From JAUVKT01 sp942491535 (lineage in GTDB: Bacteria; Bacteroidota; Bacteroidia; Bacteroidales; VadinHA17), in contig CALOBV010000005.1 in the NCBI GenBank assembly GCA_942491535.1, positions 186,001 through 250,000 of the forward strand: a stretch of DNA of 64,000 nucleotides, read 5' to 3'. A program made the position numbers and the translations under genes. Positions 1-8,644 of this stretch are shown here, piece after piece. Positions within the stretch are counted from its first letter, which is position 1. Each line of letters begins with the position of its first letter. Below the pieces are notes generated by a model, which worked only from the letters and a program-made list of their open reading frames with translations, did not search any database and was not told the origin of the DNA.

Positions 1-11
1 GACCAACTAAA

Positions 12-1439
12 TCATGCTTCATCCGCTCTTTCTCTCAGGTATTCTACAGAACCTACCTCGATATAAGAGGACCCTGAACCCCGTGAGAAGTTCCCGGCAA
101 GAACAACAATCATATCATCGTCCTTCAGATCCTCAGTTTTCAGGAGACCTGACAGTGCTACTTTTAGAAACATATCTGAAGACTTATGCTTTTCCTGAAG
201 TGATGCATAGACACCATAGGAGAGAGCCAATTCTCTCATAGTTCTGGGAGAATAGCACTGAGCCATAACATAATTAATGCCCCTGAAAGCCGACATGTTC
301 CTGATAGTCCTGCCTCTTACGGTATCACAAATAATACACTTTGCACCAACCCTTGACGCTGTTTTAACAGCTACCTTGGCAAGATAAGCAGATACCTCGC
401 CGGTAAGATTACCAGAAGGAAGTTCCAGAAATTTCACCTTATTTTTCTCAACCTCCCTTGCAACCCTTGTCATTATCTTAACAGACTCGACAGGGTATTT
501 TCCATAAGCAGTCTCTCCACTCAGCATTATTGCATCTGTCTGGGAATAAATAGCATTTGCTATATCACTTACTTCTGCCCTGGTTGGGCGAGGGTTATTT
601 ATCATCGAGTGAAGCATCTGGGTTGCTACGATAACCGGCTTCCGTTTCTTGATACACCTGTTTATTATTTTTCGTTGAATACCAGGAATACGCTCATATG
701 GAATCTCAATTGCCAGATCACCTCTAGCCACCATTACTCCATAGGAGTGCTCAAGGATTTCGTCAAGATTATCAACACCCTGCTGGTTCTCTATTTTTGC
801 AATAATCTTAATATCACTATTATGCTCATCCAGAATCTTTTGAATATCAAGTACATCCTGAGCATTCCTTACAAAAGAATGAGCAATAAAATCTATATCA
901 TTCTCTATTGCATAGTGAATATACCTCCTGTCCTTTTCACTTAGTGAAGGCAGGTTTATTCTGACATTGGGCACATTGACACTCTTTCTTGATCCCAGGG
1001 GAGCATCATTCATTACCTCACATATCAGAGTATTGCCATCCTTTGATTTAACAATTAGTTCAAGATCACCATCATCAATCAATATACTGGATTTAAGTGG
1101 TACATCTCTGGCAAAGTCTTTATATGATACCGATATACAGGATGATGTTGAATGAACATCCGGCTCGCCTACAATCTTAACCTCCTGTCCCTTCTCAAGA
1201 ATTACATCACCGTCGCACTTGGTTGTTCTTACTTCAGGACCTTTTGTGTCTAGTAAGAACGATATTTTATCAGAAACTTTTCTAACATTCTCAACCACCC
1301 TCATTGTTGTCTCAATATCCTGGTGAGCAGTATTTATCCTGACCACATCCATACCGGCTTCGTAAAGTCGTCTTATAAATTCTGGTTCCGATCTTTTATC
1401 CGAAATAGTGGCAACAACCTTGGTTCTTTTTCTATCCAT
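12..1439 (-). CDS. pyk: pyruvate kinase
   Basis: Cytosolic glycolytic enzyme converting phosphoenolpyruvate and ADP to pyruvate and ATP. The 475-residue protein is normal length. Visible motifs are VVRIN (R34, N36), DTKGPEVRT near 64-72, the catalytic stretch AKIENQQG with K215 and E217, VARGD at 237-241, the TRAE block near 286, and MLSGETA at 305-311 with GKYP behind it. The usual NFSHG after VVRIN is NTAHQD here, a form I recall from Bacteroidota pyruvate kinases, so it marks the lineage rather than damage. The gene lies 13 nt downstream of aroQ on the same strand and probably shares its transcript. PPDK further right works in the opposite direction at the same metabolic node. Confidence 0.96.
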   Translation of the reverse strand: MDRKRTKVVATISDKRSEPEFIRRLYEAGMDVVRINTAHQDIETTMRVVENVRKVSDKISFLLDTKGPEVRTTKCDGDVILEKGQEVKIVGEPDVHSTSSCISVSYKDFARDVPLKSSILIDDGDLELIVKSKDGNTLICEVMNDAPLGSRKSVNVPNVRINLPSLSEKDRRYIHYAIENDIDFIAHSFVRNAQDVLDIQKILDEHNSDIKIIAKIENQQGVDNLDEILEHSYGVMVARGDLAIEIPYERIPGIQRKIINRCIKKRKPVIVATQMLHSMINNPRPTRAEVSDIANAIYSQTDAIMLSGETAYGKYPVESVKIMTRVAREVEKNKVKFLELPSGNLTGEVSAYLAKVAVKTASRVGAKCIICDTVRGRTIRNMSAFRGINYVMAQCYSPRTMRELALSYGVYASLQEKHKSSDMFLKVALSGLLKTEDLKDDDMIVVLAGNFSRGSGSSYIEVGSVEYLRERADEA

Positions 1440-1452
1440 TTTTAATCTTCTG

Positions 1453-1878
1453 TTATATTATTTCTCTAACGAAAGCCTCCAGGGCCAGTTCGTATACTCT
1501 TATACCAAATCCAAACATTGATCCAGAACAAACCGAAGATAAGAGAGATGTATGCCTGAACTCCTCCCTTTTCATAATATTGCTTATATGCACCTCAATA
1601 ACAGGCGTTTCAATTGAAAGTACAGCATCCCTTATTGCAACTGAGGTATGGGTATATCCACCTGCATTTAAGATAATTCCATCACTTTCATCGGCTGAAT
1701 CCTGTAAGAAATTAACAATCTCCCCCTCGACATTAGACTGAAAGAACCTCAAATCTACGCCTGAATAATTTGTCTTAAGTGATTCAAGAATTGACTCAAA
1801 TGACTGCTCCCCATAAATTGTACTCTCCCTTTTACCCAGAAGATTCAAATTAGGCCCGTTAATAATTGTAATAACCAT
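1453..1878 (-). CDS. aroQ: 3-dehydroquinate dehydratase, type II
   Basis: Dehydrates 3-dehydroquinate to 3-dehydroshikimate in the shikimate pathway. The start at 1878 gives 141 residues beginning directly with the conserved INGPNLNLLG strand; an upstream ATG at 1908 would add ten residues without family support. Active-site features of the small dodecameric class are visible: R17 in GKRE, Y22 in TIYG, N71 in NAGGYTHTS, and H97 in EVHISN. It precedes pyk in a two-gene minus-strand unit and is divergent from xerD. I recall this xerD/aroQ/pyk neighbourhood from other Bacteroidota. Confidence 0.95.
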   Translation of the reverse strand: MVITIINGPNLNLLGKRESTIYGEQSFESILESLKTNYSGVDLRFFQSNVEGEIVNFLQDSADESDGIILNAGGYTHTSVAIRDAVLSIETPVIEVHISNIMKREEFRHTSLLSSVCSGSMFGFGIRVYELALEAFVREII

Positions 1879-1989
1879 AGACAGGGTATAAAATATATTT
1901 TCAAACAAAGATACTAAAAATCCATTCCTTAAATTACCAACCCGATAATGTTGCTAAATTTGTAACATAACCGTAATATGCCATAATGC

Positions 1990-2901
1990 ATGAATGACCT
2001 CAGGGATGATACCTGGATGGAAGTAATCAAGGAATTTGAATCTTTTCTGACAATTGAGAAGTCACTTTCCCACAATTCTATTGAAGCCTATATGCATGAC
2101 GTGGCTCTGCTTGAGAAATTTTCAATATCTGAACTAAATTCAAAGCCACCAGGCTCTATAGATTTTGATGATATTAAAGGATTTATTACCTGGTTAAAGG
2201 CTGACAATCCGAGGACTCAATCAAGAATTTTGTCGGGGATAAGGAGTTTCTTCAGATATATGGTAATTGAAGGAAAGATTGAAGAAAACCCTGCCTCTTT
2301 GATCGAGTCGCCAAGGCTTGGCAGAATATTACCCGAAGTTCTTTCTGAGGAGGAAATAGACTCTATAATTGCCTCAATTGATCTTAGCAAGCCTGAAGGC
2401 CAGAGAAATAGTGCAATAATCGAGACATTATACGGGTGTGGATTAAGAGTATCTGAACTAATAAATTTAAAATTAACCGACCTTCATTTTAAGGAAGAAT
2501 ATATTCTTGTTACAGGGAAGGGAGATAAGCAAAGGCTCGTTCCGCTAAACAACATTGTTATTAAGGAGATAAATAAATACCTGGAAGACAGAAACAGGCT
2601 AAAACGAATAAGTGATACAAATATACTCTTCCTTAATCGCAGGGGAAGAAGGCTTACAAGAGAAATGATTTATACAATAATTAAGAATCTTTCATATCTA
2701 GCCGGGATAAAGAAGAAGGTAAGTCCACACACCTTCAGGCACTCTTTTGCGACTCACCTTATTAAGAAAGGCGCCGATTTAAGGGCGGTACAGGAAATGC
2801 TGGGTCATGAGTCAATACTTACCACGGAGATCTACACTCATATCGACAGACTCTACCTGAAGAAAACTATCGACCGTCATCATCCCCGTTCAGGGAAATA
2901 A
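1990..2901 (+). CDS. xerD: site-specific tyrosine recombinase, XerD type
   Basis: Tyrosine recombinase expected to resolve chromosome dimers at dif with a XerC partner not present in this window. The 303-residue protein has an N-terminal SAM-like core-binding domain (about 10-100) and a C-terminal catalytic domain. The full catalytic set is visible: R153 in CGLRVSEL, K177 in TGKGDK, H247 and R250 in HTFRHSFATHL, H273 in LGHESI, and nucleophile Y282 in TEIYTH. No transposon, integron or phage genes adjoin it, and it sits in a housekeeping context, so a chromosomal Xer role is preferred over a mobile integrase. An internal ATG at residue 10 is an alternative start. Confidence 0.9.
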   Translation: MNDLRDDTWMEVIKEFESFLTIEKSLSHNSIEAYMHDVALLEKFSISELNSKPPGSIDFDDIKGFITWLKADNPRTQSRILSGIRSFFRYMVIEGKIEENPASLIESPRLGRILPEVLSEEEIDSIIASIDLSKPEGQRNSAIIETLYGCGLRVSELINLKLTDLHFKEEYILVTGKGDKQRLVPLNNIVIKEINKYLEDRNRLKRISDTNILFLNRRGRRLTREMIYTIIKNLSYLAGIKKKVSPHTFRHSFATHLIKKGADLRAVQEMLGHESILTTEIYTHIDRLYLKKTIDRHHPRSGK

Positions 2902-2954
2902 GCATACTTTAAATTGAACAATTCCCTGCTTTCAAACCTTAAAAGGATGAATTG

Positions 2955-4226
2955 ATGAGGGATATTCTATCATATATTAAAATATTTCTTGATGAACTTT
3001 GGTTTATCACCGCAGAGATGTCACCCTACCTCCTCCTGGGCTTTCTCTTTGCAGGAATACTATACCTGCTCTTCCCAAAAAATAAGGTAAAAAAATATAT
3101 GGGACGAAACAGGCGGGGTGCCGTGATAAATGCCTCCCTGCTTGGAGTACCGCTGCCACTATGTTCATGCGGGGTTATACCAACAGGATTGTCATTTTAC
3201 AAAAATGGCGCTTCCAGGGGTTCAACTGTTTCATTTCTTATATCAACTCCCCAGACAGGAATCGACTCCATAATGGTTACATATTCTCTTCTTGGCCTCC
3301 CTTTTGCAATACTCAGGCCTCTAATAGCATTATTTACCGGTATTGGTGGAGGATTAATTACAAACAGAATTACGCGAAAGGAAAAAGACCAGGATATCGC
3401 GAGCGATGGTCAAAACCAGAATTTACCTCCCGGACTATTTCCGAAAATAAAGCAAATGTTTCGTTATGCCTTCGTTGAATTTCTGCAGGACATAATGGGC
3501 TGGCTGGTAGTTGGTTTAATGATTGCCGCCCTGATGGCAGTACTTATCCCGGATGATTTCTTTGCCGGTAAGACAAATAACGATTTCCTGGAAATGTTAA
3601 TTGTACTTATTGCTGCAATACCGGTATATATATGTGCAACAGCATCCGTACCCGTAGCTGCGATACTGATGCTTAAGGGCCTCAGTCCAGGAGCTGCTCT
3701 TGTACTTCTGATGGCCGGACCGGCCACCAATGCAGCAACGATAACTATGATTGCCAGGGTACTGGGAAGAAAAGCTCTAAGCAGCTATCTTATTTCAATA
3801 ATCGGTGGAGCATTAATTTTTGGAACCATAATCAATAATTTCCTTCCGGGCGAATGGTTTCTTGTTCCTCAGCATATAATGAACCACGATCACGAAATTC
3901 TTCCCCCATGGCTTAGCTATATATCTGCAGCTTCACTAATAGTTCTTATAATAAATGGCTATATACAGAAGCTGTTGCAAAGCCGAAAGATAAGGTCAGT
4001 TAATGAAAATGGAATAGTTAATATGAAAAATATTACGAAGATTTATGTTACAGGTATGACCTGTAATCACTGTAAGGCAAATGTTGAAAATGGAGCATTG
4101 AGTATTGATGGAGTTGAATTTGCAAATGCGGATATCAAATCCGGAGAAGTTAAGCTGGAAGGCAATTCATTTGATCTTTCATTAATAAAAGAAAAGATTG
4201 AATCTCTGGGTTACAGGGTGAAGTAG
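2955..4226 (+). CDS. SO_0444-type metal efflux permease with C-terminal HMA domain
   Basis: Integral membrane permease of the DUF318 group (SO_0444 type), linked in the literature to export of soft or heavy metals. The N-terminal ~340 residues carry about eight to ten membrane segments in two halves, with the hallmark CSCGVIPTG (C70, C72) after the second helix. After a charged linker near residue 340, a heavy-metal-associated domain follows, with GMTCNHC (C370, C373) in a ferredoxin-like fold to residue 423. The chosen ATG at 2955 has an AAAGGAT-like purine stretch upstream; a TTG one codon earlier is less likely. It stands alone, between xerD and ppdK. The transported metal cannot be read from sequence; Cu(I) or Zn(II) is plausible from the Cys motifs. 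Confidence 0.88.
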   Translation: MRDILSYIKIFLDELWFITAEMSPYLLLGFLFAGILYLLFPKNKVKKYMGRNRRGAVINASLLGVPLPLCSCGVIPTGLSFYKNGASRGSTVSFLISTPQTGIDSIMVTYSLLGLPFAILRPLIALFTGIGGGLITNRITRKEKDQDIASDGQNQNLPPGLFPKIKQMFRYAFVEFLQDIMGWLVVGLMIAALMAVLIPDDFFAGKTNNDFLEMLIVLIAAIPVYICATASVPVAAILMLKGLSPGAALVLLMAGPATNAATITMIARVLGRKALSSYLISIIGGALIFGTIINNFLPGEWFLVPQHIMNHDHEILPPWLSYISAASLIVLIINGYIQKLLQSRKIRSVNENGIVNMKNITKIYVTGMTCNHCKANVENGALSIDGVEFANADIKSGEVKLEGNSFDLSLIKEKIESLGYRVK

Positions 4227-4312
4227 TATAAAACTTTGCCATATTAAAGGTCTATCCTACCTAATTTTTTGATTATCTGACCTTTACATCATAATTAAAA
4301 TATTGATGTATC

Positions 4313-4344
4313 TTTAATATATTGGGAACTTTTTTGTAAATTTG
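4313..4344 (+). promoter_or_regulatory. candidate ppdK promoter, Bacteroidota type
   Basis: TAAATTTG at 4337-4344 fits the -7 consensus TAnnTTTG and is followed by C. TTTA at 4313-4316, 20 nt upstream, is a one-mismatch -33 element. The predicted start lies about 40 nt before the ppdK ATG. An inverted repeat (TAAAGGTC 4245-4252, GACCTTTA 4279-4286) lies upstream and could be a regulator site, but its 26-nt loop is long. Confidence 0.5.
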
Positions 4345-4388
4345 CGACTTATTTTGAACGTAAGTAAATTGAATTAATATATAGAATT

Positions 4389-7097
4389 ATGTCAAAGGTT
4401 AAAAGAGTTTATACTTTCGGCGATAAGAAAGCTGAAGGTAATGCAGGGATGAAAAACCTGTTAGGTGGTAAGGGAGCAAATTTATGTGAAATGAACCTGA
4501 TTGGGGTGCCGGTACCTCCGGGATTTGCTATTACAACAGAGGTATGTACCGAGTATAATAAATATGGTCAGGAGAAGGTTGTAGAGTTACTGAAAGATGA
4601 GGTTGAAGCTGCTATTGCAAATATTGAATCCATTATGGGAACAAAATTTGGCAGCAAGGAGAATCCATGTCTGGTTTCTGTAAGATCTGGAGCTAGGGTA
4701 TCTATGCCCGGGATGATGGATACTGTGCTTAATCTGGGAATGAATGATGACGCAGTTGAGGGCTTAATCAAAAAGACTGGAAATGAAAGGTTCGCATGGG
4801 ACTCTTACAGAAGGTTTGTTCAGATGTACGGTGATGTTGTACTGGGATTAAAGCCAGAGTCAAAGGAAGATGTTGATCCATTCGAGGAGATCATCGAAGA
4901 GATGAAGGTGGAGCGTGGAGTAATGAACGATAACGAACTTACAGTTGATGACCTGAAAAATCTTGTAGTTCAGTTCAAAGAGGCCGTAAAAAACAAGACT
5001 GGAAAAGACTTCCCAACCGATCCATGGGAGCAGCTATGGGGCTCAGTATGTGCTGTATTTGACAGCTGGATGAACGACAGGGCGATCTATTATCGCCAGT
5101 TAAACCATATCCCTGAAGAATGGGGTACAGCTGTTAATGTACAGGCAATGGTATTTGGAAATATGGGGCAGAACTCAGGTACAGGGGTTGCATTTACTCG
5201 TGATGCCGGTACTGGTGAAAACATCTTCAACGGTGAATACCTTATTGATGCCCAGGGAGAAGATGTTGTTGCTGGAGTACGTACTCCTCAGCAGATCACA
5301 CTTGAAGGTTCAAAAAGATGGGCCAAACTGGCCGACGTAAGTGAAGAAGATCGCAGGGAAGAATTTCCATCGCTCGAGGAGGTAATGCCCAAGGTTTACA
5401 AGGAACTATTTAATACTCAGAAGACACTTGAGAATCACTATTCTGATATGCAGGATCTTGAATTTACCATACAGGACGGTAAGCTATGGTTACTCCAGAC
5501 AAGAAATGGTAAAAGGACAGGTGCTGCAATGGTTAAGATAGCCATAGATCTTCTTGACGAAGGGAAAATTGACGAAAAAACAGCCCTGCTTCGCCAGGAG
5601 CCAAATAAACTTGATGAATTACTGCACCCGGTTTTCGCCGAGTCAGCTCTCGAGCAGGCAAATACTGTAGCTAAAGGTCTTCCGGCTTCTCCGGGAGCGG
5701 CAACAGGTCGGATAGTTTTCTTTGCCGATGAAGCATCAAAATATAAAGAATCTCTTCTTGTCAGAATTGAAACATCTCCTGAAGATCTTGAAGGAATGAA
5801 TATATCCAGGGGTATACTTACTGCCAGAGGAGGAATGACCTCTCATGCAGCAGTTGTGGCCCGTGGAATGGGTAAATGCTGTGTTTCAGGTGCCGGTGGC
5901 ATTTATATAGATTATAAGGCCAGGACAATGAAAGCCAGCGGGATGGTATTTCATGAAGGCGACTGGATATCACTTAATGGTAGTACAGGAGAAGTATACA
6001 AGGGTAAGGTAGATACAATTGACCCGGTACTTGGTGGTGATTTCGGACGTATTATGGAGATTGCAGATAAATACACAAGGATGGATGTCAGGACTAATGC
6101 CGATAGTCCTCATGACGCACAAATAGCAAGAAATTTTGGTGCAAGGGGTATCGGGCTTTGCCGTACCGAACACATGTTCTTCGAGGGAGAAAGAATAATG
6201 GCAATGAGAGAAATGATACTTGCAGAAGATGAAGTTGATCGCAGGAAAGCTCTTGAAAAGCTTCTGCCCTATCAAAGAGAAGATTTTGAAGGTATACTTA
6301 AGGCTATGGCAGGATATGGAGTAACTATTCGTTTGCTTGATCCACCACTCCACGAATTTGTTCCTCACGAGGAAGAAAACCAGGCCGAGATGGCTGCCGA
6401 AATGGGTATTTCGGCTGAGGCTGTAAAAGCAAAAGTTGAATCGCTTCACGAATTTAATCCTATGCTTGGTCACCGTGGTTGCAGATTGGGTAATACCTAC
6501 CCTGAAATTACAGAGATGCAGGCAAGAGCCATTATAGAGGCAGCATGTAGCCTGAAAGCACAAGGAGTTGATGCAAAACCTGAAATAATGGTTCCTCTGA
6601 TTGGAACAGTTGAGGAATTCAAGCTACAGGAAACTATAATAAGGGATACTGCAAATAAGGTTTTTGAGGAAAAAGGCATAAAGGTGGATTACCTTGTTGG
6701 AACAATGATAGAAATACCAAGAGCGGCACTTACAGCTGAAAAAATTGGTGAAGTTGCTGAATTCTTCTCTTTCGGAACAAACGACCTTACACAGATGACT
6801 TTCGGATATTCGCGCGATGACGCCGGCAAATTCCTGCCTGTTTATCTCGAAAAAGGAATCCTTAAGAATGATCCATTCCAGGTACTCGACCAGGAAGGTG
6901 TAGGACAGCTGGTAAGAATGGGTACTGAAAAAGGACGATCAGCAAATCCAAATCTTAAAGTTGGAATATGTGGTGAACATGGAGGTGAGCCAAGTTCGGT
7001 TGAATTCTGCGACTCAGTAGGCATGAACTATGTTAGTTGTTCGCCTTTCAGGGTTCCTATCGCCAGGCTGGCAGCTGCACAGGCGAATATAAGGTAA
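4389..7097 (+). CDS. ppdK: pyruvate, phosphate dikinase
   Basis: Reversibly interconverts pyruvate + ATP + Pi and PEP + AMP + PPi; in anaerobes it often serves as a PPi-linked glycolytic enzyme or supplies PEP. At 902 residues it is full length. Domain order is an ATP-grasp nucleotide-binding domain (GGKGANLCEM near the N-terminus, SVRSGARVSMPGMMDT), a swivelling phosphohistidine domain with GGMTSHAAVVARG (H486 the phospho-acceptor), and a PEP/pyruvate TIM barrel with FGTNDLTQ and GICGEHGG (C861 the general acid). It is monocistronic with its own promoter and a terminator downstream. Codon use and length match the family; nothing odd was seen. Confidence 0.97.
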   Translation: MSKVKRVYTFGDKKAEGNAGMKNLLGGKGANLCEMNLIGVPVPPGFAITTEVCTEYNKYGQEKVVELLKDEVEAAIANIESIMGTKFGSKENPCLVSVRSGARVSMPGMMDTVLNLGMNDDAVEGLIKKTGNERFAWDSYRRFVQMYGDVVLGLKPESKEDVDPFEEIIEEMKVERGVMNDNELTVDDLKNLVVQFKEAVKNKTGKDFPTDPWEQLWGSVCAVFDSWMNDRAIYYRQLNHIPEEWGTAVNVQAMVFGNMGQNSGTGVAFTRDAGTGENIFNGEYLIDAQGEDVVAGVRTPQQITLEGSKRWAKLADVSEEDRREEFPSLEEVMPKVYKELFNTQKTLENHYSDMQDLEFTIQDGKLWLLQTRNGKRTGAAMVKIAIDLLDEGKIDEKTALLRQEPNKLDELLHPVFAESALEQANTVAKGLPASPGAATGRIVFFADEASKYKESLLVRIETSPEDLEGMNISRGILTARGGMTSHAAVVARGMGKCCVSGAGGIYIDYKARTMKASGMVFHEGDWISLNGSTGEVYKGKVDTIDPVLGGDFGRIMEIADKYTRMDVRTNADSPHDAQIARNFGARGIGLCRTEHMFFEGERIMAMREMILAEDEVDRRKALEKLLPYQREDFEGILKAMAGYGVTIRLLDPPLHEFVPHEEENQAEMAAEMGISAEAVKAKVESLHEFNPMLGHRGCRLGNTYPEITEMQARAIIEAACSLKAQGVDAKPEIMVPLIGTVEEFKLQETIIRDTANKVFEEKGIKVDYLVGTMIEIPRAALTAEKIGEVAEFFSFGTNDLTQMTFGYSRDDAGKFLPVYLEKGILKNDPFQVLDQEGVGQLVRMGTEKGRSANPNLKVGICGEHGGEPSSVEFCDSVGMNYVSCSPFRVPIARLAAAQANIR

Positions 7098-7165
7098 TAG
7101 GAGATTCAAAGATTATTAGATTATAAGATTTTAAGATTAAAGATTGAAGATTGAAGATTTTTAAT
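7098..7165. repeat. AGATT-word low-complexity array after ppdK
   Basis: Degenerate repetition of AGATT-like words (AGATTATT, AGATTTTA, AGATTGA), starting about a dozen bases after the ppdK stop and ending before the terminator. The same vocabulary follows tnaA at 54310-54376 and, in reverse orientation, yicC at 56765-56805. Confidence 0.7.
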
Positions 7166-7170
7166 AGGTC

Positions 7171-7210
7171 AAAAAAAGAAGGCGTGGACTCATCCACGCC
7201 TTTTTCTTTG
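7171..7210. terminator. bidirectional intrinsic terminator between ppdK and rubrerythrin
   Basis: Perfect 8-bp GC-rich stem GGCGTGGA (7181-7188) and TCCACGCC (7193-7200) with loop CTCA. It is flanked by an A-run on the left and a T-run on the right, so it can end transcription on both strands between the two convergent genes. Confidence 0.9.
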
Positions 7211-7241
7211 CTCTTTGCTCTATGCTCTTCGCTCTTAACGA

Positions 7242-7820
7242 TTAGTAGTTTTCAGAGAATATCTCAGCATAAGTATATGGATGGAGACATGCAGGACAGT
7301 TCTTCAGGGGCTTTTTACTAAAGTGGATATATCCACATTTCCTGCAATACCAGAAAACCTTATCCTCTCTTTCGAACACCTTGTTACCCATAAGGTTTTC
7401 AAGCAACTTACGATACCTGTCTTCGTGTACTTTCTCAGCTTTGGCAATGGCCTTAAATGCAATAGAGACCTCCTTAAATCCTTCTGCCTCTGCAACTCTG
7501 GCAAATTCGGGATATAACTCAGCCCACTCCTCGTGTTCACCCTCAGCAGCATGTTCAAGGTTCTCACTGGTTGTTCCAATTATACCAGCAGGATACATAG
7601 CTGTAATTTCCACACCGCCACCTTCAAGGAACTTAAAAAACCTCTTTGAATGTGTTTGTTCCTGCATGGCTGTTTCAAGAAATATTGCAGCTATCTGCTC
7701 ATATCCTTCTGCTTTGGCAACCTTGGCTGCAAATTCATACCTGTTCTTAGCCTGAGATTCTCCGGCAAATGCTTTTAGTAAATTCTTTTCTGTTTCGCTT
7801 CCTTTGATACTCTTATCCAT
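7242..7820 (-). CDS. rbr: rubrerythrin
   Basis: Non-haem di-iron peroxidase that reduces hydrogen peroxide in anaerobes. The 192-residue protein has a ferritin-like four-helix domain with iron ligands visible as E21 in AGES, E54 and H57 in EQTH, the EHEEW group at 95-99, and E129/H132 in EKVHEDRY. A C-terminal rubredoxin-like knuckle has C159 and C162 (YCRKCG) and C175 and C178 (CPAC). It lies 40 nt downstream of the yceI-like gene on the same strand and is probably co-transcribed with it. Its presence supports an anaerobic host with occasional oxygen exposure. Confidence 0.96.
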   Translation of the reverse strand: MDKSIKGSETEKNLLKAFAGESQAKNRYEFAAKVAKAEGYEQIAAIFLETAMQEQTHSKRFFKFLEGGGVEITAMYPAGIIGTTSENLEHAAEGEHEEWAELYPEFARVAEAEGFKEVSIAFKAIAKAEKVHEDRYRKLLENLMGNKVFEREDKVFWYCRKCGYIHFSKKPLKNCPACLHPYTYAEIFSENY

Positions 7821-7860
7821 AATTATTCTCCGGGTTAGTTAGAAAAATAGTGCTCCTCCA

Positions 7861-8454
7861 CTATTTCACCAGGAGAAGCTTAAATTCAAGAGTAAAGATA
7901 TCATTTATGGCCTTATCTCCAAGATTATCGAAGAATTTACCCGACCCGTAGCGAACATCATATTGAGATCTGTCAATCTTAATATTGCCCTCAAATAACA
8001 TGGTTTCATCAACTTTATCTACTGAGCTTTCAAAGCTTACAGGATTGGTACTCCCCTTTATTGTAAGCATTCCCTTTACCCTTATTTTATTACCATCAAT
8101 TCTTTCAGATTCTTTCACTTCAAGGCTTGCCTCAGGAAATTTATCGACGCCAAAAAAATCGTCAGACTTAAGATGCCCTTCAAGCTTTTCTTTCATTGCA
8201 CCCTCCAGGTCGGTATCAATTATAGTTGTCATATCAACAACGACCTTACCTGAAACAATCAGCCCTTCTTTTAATAAAAGATTTCCGGACTTTACCTGTA
8301 TGGTCCCTTCATGAGAACCGGCAACAACTTTTGAGCCTTCCCAGTTTACTACAGTCTTAGCTGTATTAACCTTATAATCCTGTGCGGATAGTACAGTCGA
8401 AAACATAAATGCAACTACCAGCTGCATTGTAATACTATAAACTAACTTTTTCAT
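7861..8454 (-). CDS. YceI-family periplasmic lipid-binding protein
   Basis: Secreted lipocalin-like protein of the YceI family, whose members bind polyprenoid or fatty-acyl ligands in the periplasm; the physiological role is unclear. A signal peptide is visible (MKKLVYSITMQLVVAFMFS..LSAQ, cleavage near residue 24). The mature part of about 173 residues has alternating beta-strand pattern with the family-typical opening DYKVNTAKTVVNWEGSKV, the central HLKSDDFFGVDKFPEAS, and NDIFTLEF near the end. It precedes rubrerythrin, so a link with redox or membrane stress is an inference from context only. Confidence 0.92.
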   Translation of the reverse strand: MKKLVYSITMQLVVAFMFSTVLSAQDYKVNTAKTVVNWEGSKVVAGSHEGTIQVKSGNLLLKEGLIVSGKVVVDMTTIIDTDLEGAMKEKLEGHLKSDDFFGVDKFPEASLEVKESERIDGNKIRVKGMLTIKGSTNPVSFESSVDKVDETMLFEGNIKIDRSQYDVRYGSGKFFDNLGDKAINDIFTLEFKLLLVK

Positions 8455-8585
8455 ATTTCTATTTTTATATTAATTGTTTATTATACAAACCTTTAAAGAG
8501 ACCTGTTTGTTCATTATTTCAATCCCATCAGTTTAAATAAAGGCAGGAACATCTTTTTTAGATTCAGAACTATTTTTGATTTTAT

Positions 8586-8593
8586 TACCTTTG
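8586..8593 (+). promoter_or_regulatory. possible pckA -7 element
   Basis: TACCTTTG fits TAnnTTTG and lies 51 nt before the pckA ATG. No clear TTTG is present at the expected -33 distance, so the call is weak. Confidence 0.35.
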
Positions 8594-8644
8594 GTACAAT
8601 AACATCTAATATTATACATTATTAACCCTAAAAATACCCCTGAT

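Noticed and set aside
1990..2901. Phage or transposon integrase reading of the tyrosine recombinase
   Set aside because: Length and catalytic spacing match XerD and the neighbourhood is housekeeping DNA without mobile genes.
4245..4286. TAAAGGTC/GACCTTTA inverted repeat as a terminator for the metal permease gene
   Set aside because: The loop is 26 nt and no T-run follows the stem, so it does not fit an intrinsic terminator; an operator is possible but unsupported.
5970..6563. 197-codon open frame antisense to ppdK
   Set aside because: It lies wholly within a well-conserved gene, is rich in Cys, Phe and His as expected of a shadow frame, and has no promoter or family match.
7381..7755. 124-codon open frame antisense to rubrerythrin
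   Set aside because: Shadow of a highly conserved gene; low-complexity Ser-rich product.
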